Assembly (NCBI GenBank): GCA_900546365.1
Contig: URCF01000007.1
Location: forward strand, 1 to 64,000
DNA from: an uncultured Porphyromonadaceae bacterium
Lineage (GTDB): Bacteria; Bacteroidota; Bacteroidia; Bacteroidales; Muribaculaceae
Reading direction: 5' to 3'
Length of the DNA stretch: 64,000 nucleotides
Within the stretch, counting starts at the first letter, position 1. The number at the start of each line of letters is the position of its first letter. The position numbers and the translations under genes are program-made. The notes beneath the pieces were generated by a model. The model did no database searches and was not told the DNA's origin. It saw nothing but the letters and a program-made list of their open reading frames with translations. Shown here piece by piece: positions 63,301 through 64,000 of this stretch.

Positions 63301-64000
63301 TTTGGGCATAACACCGAACCCTGCAAGATCCAGATCATCGATGTCCAGCTCCAGCGCGAGCGATTTAAGCATCTTGTCGGCTGTATATTTGCCCTGTGCA
63401 TAAAGATCAAGGCCGTGAGCCTCGCTCTCCAGACTGCCTGAATATGTGTGACCGTCAAGCATCACCTCGGCGGCAATGTCGCTATAAGCGCGGCCCCGGT
63501 ACTCAATACTGTTGATGTGCGCTGACACCGAGCCTTGCGGCCCCGAGGAAGGCAGGGAGACATCAAAATCCGACTCCAGATCCACGTCGCCCAGATGTGC
63601 CGCAGCATCCGACAGAGAGCCGAGCATCCGCCCCAGAGCAAACTTCTGAACAGCGATATGTCCGTTGAATTGCGGAGCGGCATTGGAGCCACGGTGCATG
63701 GCTACATCTGTGGTCATGGAGCCGGGAGCGGAAACAACGTTGGCCGACAGGGTGGCGTCACTTGGCGAACCGTTCAGCGAAGCGTGAAGGTCCACATCGC
63801 CCACGGCATCCATCAGCCCGATGAGCTTGGGCGAAACAGGAGCCACAGCGGCCACCGCCCGCACCACCTCCGGCGCCGAGCCGGCAATGGATAGTTCGGG
63901 GATGGAGATATGTGGCCGGGAATCGCGCTTGCCCACGCCATCGATATGGCCCGAAGCCGCGATATGCAACCGCGGAGCCGCACTTGACAAATCAAGGGAA
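60385..64000 (-). CDS. TamB-like translocation/assembly module protein (DUF490), partial at 5' end
   Basis: At least 1204 codons of a TamB/AsmA-like protein; the frame is still open at the window edge, so the N terminus is missing. The long beta-helical body has repeated strand pairs of the type seen in TamB and Vps13-like lipid-transfer proteins. The C-terminal TamB (DUF490) domain is visible: VDVTPQAEVDLVMDP, GNLRMSYNSANEDLRMYGTYTLDRGTYNFTLQDI, then LSQLLNILGQI-like SSTISSQLSNILGQISDNW. TamB spans the periplasm and is implicated in phospholipid transport and outer-membrane assembly. The usual partner TamA/BamA-like gene is not in the window but may lie just to the right. Confidence 0.92.
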   Translation of the reverse strand, partial: SLDLSSAAPRLHIAASGHIDGVGKRDSRPHISIPELSIAGSAPEVVRAVAAVAPVSPKLIGLMDAVGDVDLHASLNGSPSDATLSANVVSAPGSMTTDVAMHRGSNAAPQFNGHIAVQKFALGRMLGSLSDAAAHLGDVDLESDFDVSLPSSGPQGSVSAHINSIEYRGRAYSDIAAEVMLDGHTYSGSLESEAHGLDLYAQGKYTADKMLKSLALELDIDDLDLAGFGVMPKYQGYTLSASGTVQLEGTSVDDICGDIALRNVDFLNAAGHGVVIDSIMATSVISPDSVGTITLHSPVLEAQVSGQYRLSTLVKSVKAMIAKQYPSLFPDEAAYDVYSPELAVNNFDYKISLLDTDPISQLVNLPVSVIYPIDIRGRISARERLITMDVDAPYLQQKDKLIENSSLRFSLDSDSLAPSPVSLWLTTCMPTKKGDMTLSMNASGGNDRLDTSVKWKVNRERNFSGDINLTAAFSRPDSLENNGIATRLHINPGNVVFNDTVWHISPALVEISGKRAEISDFKVGHDGQYITAHGVASVNPADTVVLDLDDVNLDYVFETLGIEAAMFGGNATGRFYATDLFTPLPRAYTPDLYVRRFSYNGTVLGDTHIRSQWVPETKTVTLKADVAEQSGCHSYVDGRILPTCDSLDFHFRADKLPIGFLKPFMSAFADNISGYASGEARLWGTFKLIDMVGDVYGDDVTLKLGFTNTSYSTSGLVRLTPGRIDLSNLTLHDIHGNTAMLNGWLSHEFFKNPSFNFAITNADNMLVYDVPQNNDTNWFGTIYGSGSASVDGRPGIVNIGVDMRTAPHSAFTFVLSDAKVASDYTFITFRDRNKAVDDSIAAHSRESLVRQLKKRIAKSVEQSAPTIYTMNISVDVTPQAEVDLVMDPVGGDKIRAFGNGNLRMSYNSANEDLRMYGTYTLDRGTYNFTLQDIIIKTFAINSGSSIVFHGDPYAAQLDIKAAYNVNANLSDLDESFLEDKDLNRTSVPVHAMLLVTGDMRQPDINFDLEFPTLTSDVVRKVRSIVSTEDMMNRQIIYLLALNRFYSPDYVSATKGNELVSVASSTISSQLSNILGQISDNWNIAPNLRSDRGDFSDVQFDVALSSHLLNNRLLLNGNLGYRDNSLNNNSFIGDFDIEYLLNRSGSIRLKAYNRYNDQNYYVKSALTTQGVGVVFKRDFDNIFSFWRPVKRFFDRRKAARDSTSR

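Overview
The window is a gene-dense stretch of chromosome from a Bacteroidales bacterium. The evidence is the recurrent Bacteroidota promoter element TAnnTTTG (often with TTTG about 19-20 nt upstream), the many SPII lipoproteins, OMPP1/FadL and DUF5723 outer-membrane barrels, a TonB-dependent receptor, DUF4292 and an RND/MFP/OMF efflux set. The fairly GC-rich codon use and gene content suggest a Muribaculaceae-like gut commensal; this placement is inference. There is no prophage, conjugative element, rRNA operon or CRISPR array. The only foreign-looking DNA is a decayed KilA-N gene near 41.5-42.1 kb.

Layout. 0-6.5 kb: DJ-1/PfpI protein, a TonB-dependent receptor with a lipoprotein behind it, an OmpH/Skp-like lipoprotein, a small membrane protein and the dipeptidase pepD. 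6.5-14.6 kb: a secreted N-acetylmuramidase facing a long leftward run (prmA, small OM protein, dut, TPR protein, DUF4292 lipoprotein, degenerate EnvC/LytM protein, polysaccharide flippase) that looks like an envelope-assembly unit. 14.6-15.8 kb: two YtxH proteins, a holin-like membrane protein and a small basic protein, recalling E. coli yqjD-yqjE-yqjK. 16-20 kb: a secreted GH20 hexosaminidase, tRNA-Arg(ACG), and a C39-like/VKOR membrane protein with a small overlapping ORF. 20-26.5 kb: glyS-lemA-FKBP-MFS operon and mutS2. 26.5-30 kb: HdeD-like protein, a Gly/Tyr/Arg-rich exported repeat protein and an OMPP1/FadL barrel.

30-38.6 kb: a tripartite RND efflux operon with a divergent AraC regulator, then a nitroreductase/Bcr-CflA unit preceded by a conspicuous direct repeat. 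38.7-47.3 kb: typA, a lipoprotein resembling a free-standing SecD P1-head domain, the KilA-N pseudogene, and dxs-trkA-trkH. 47.3-50.6 kb: a large lipoprotein paired with a DUF5723 barrel. 50.6-64 kb: uvrB with an overlapping YgiQ-type radical SAM gene, a secreted GH13 amylase with a sorting-type tail, an S9 lipoprotein peptidase, a DUF6155 protein and the 3' part of a TamB-like gene that runs off the right edge.

Most of the window is ordinary housekeeping and envelope biology. The least explained items are the C39-like/VKOR protein with its small ORF, the SecD-P1-like lipoprotein, the catalytically degenerate LytM protein in its operon, the repeat operator before the nitroreductase, and an open ATG-less stretch beside the KilA-N pseudogene that may be an intergenic repeat.
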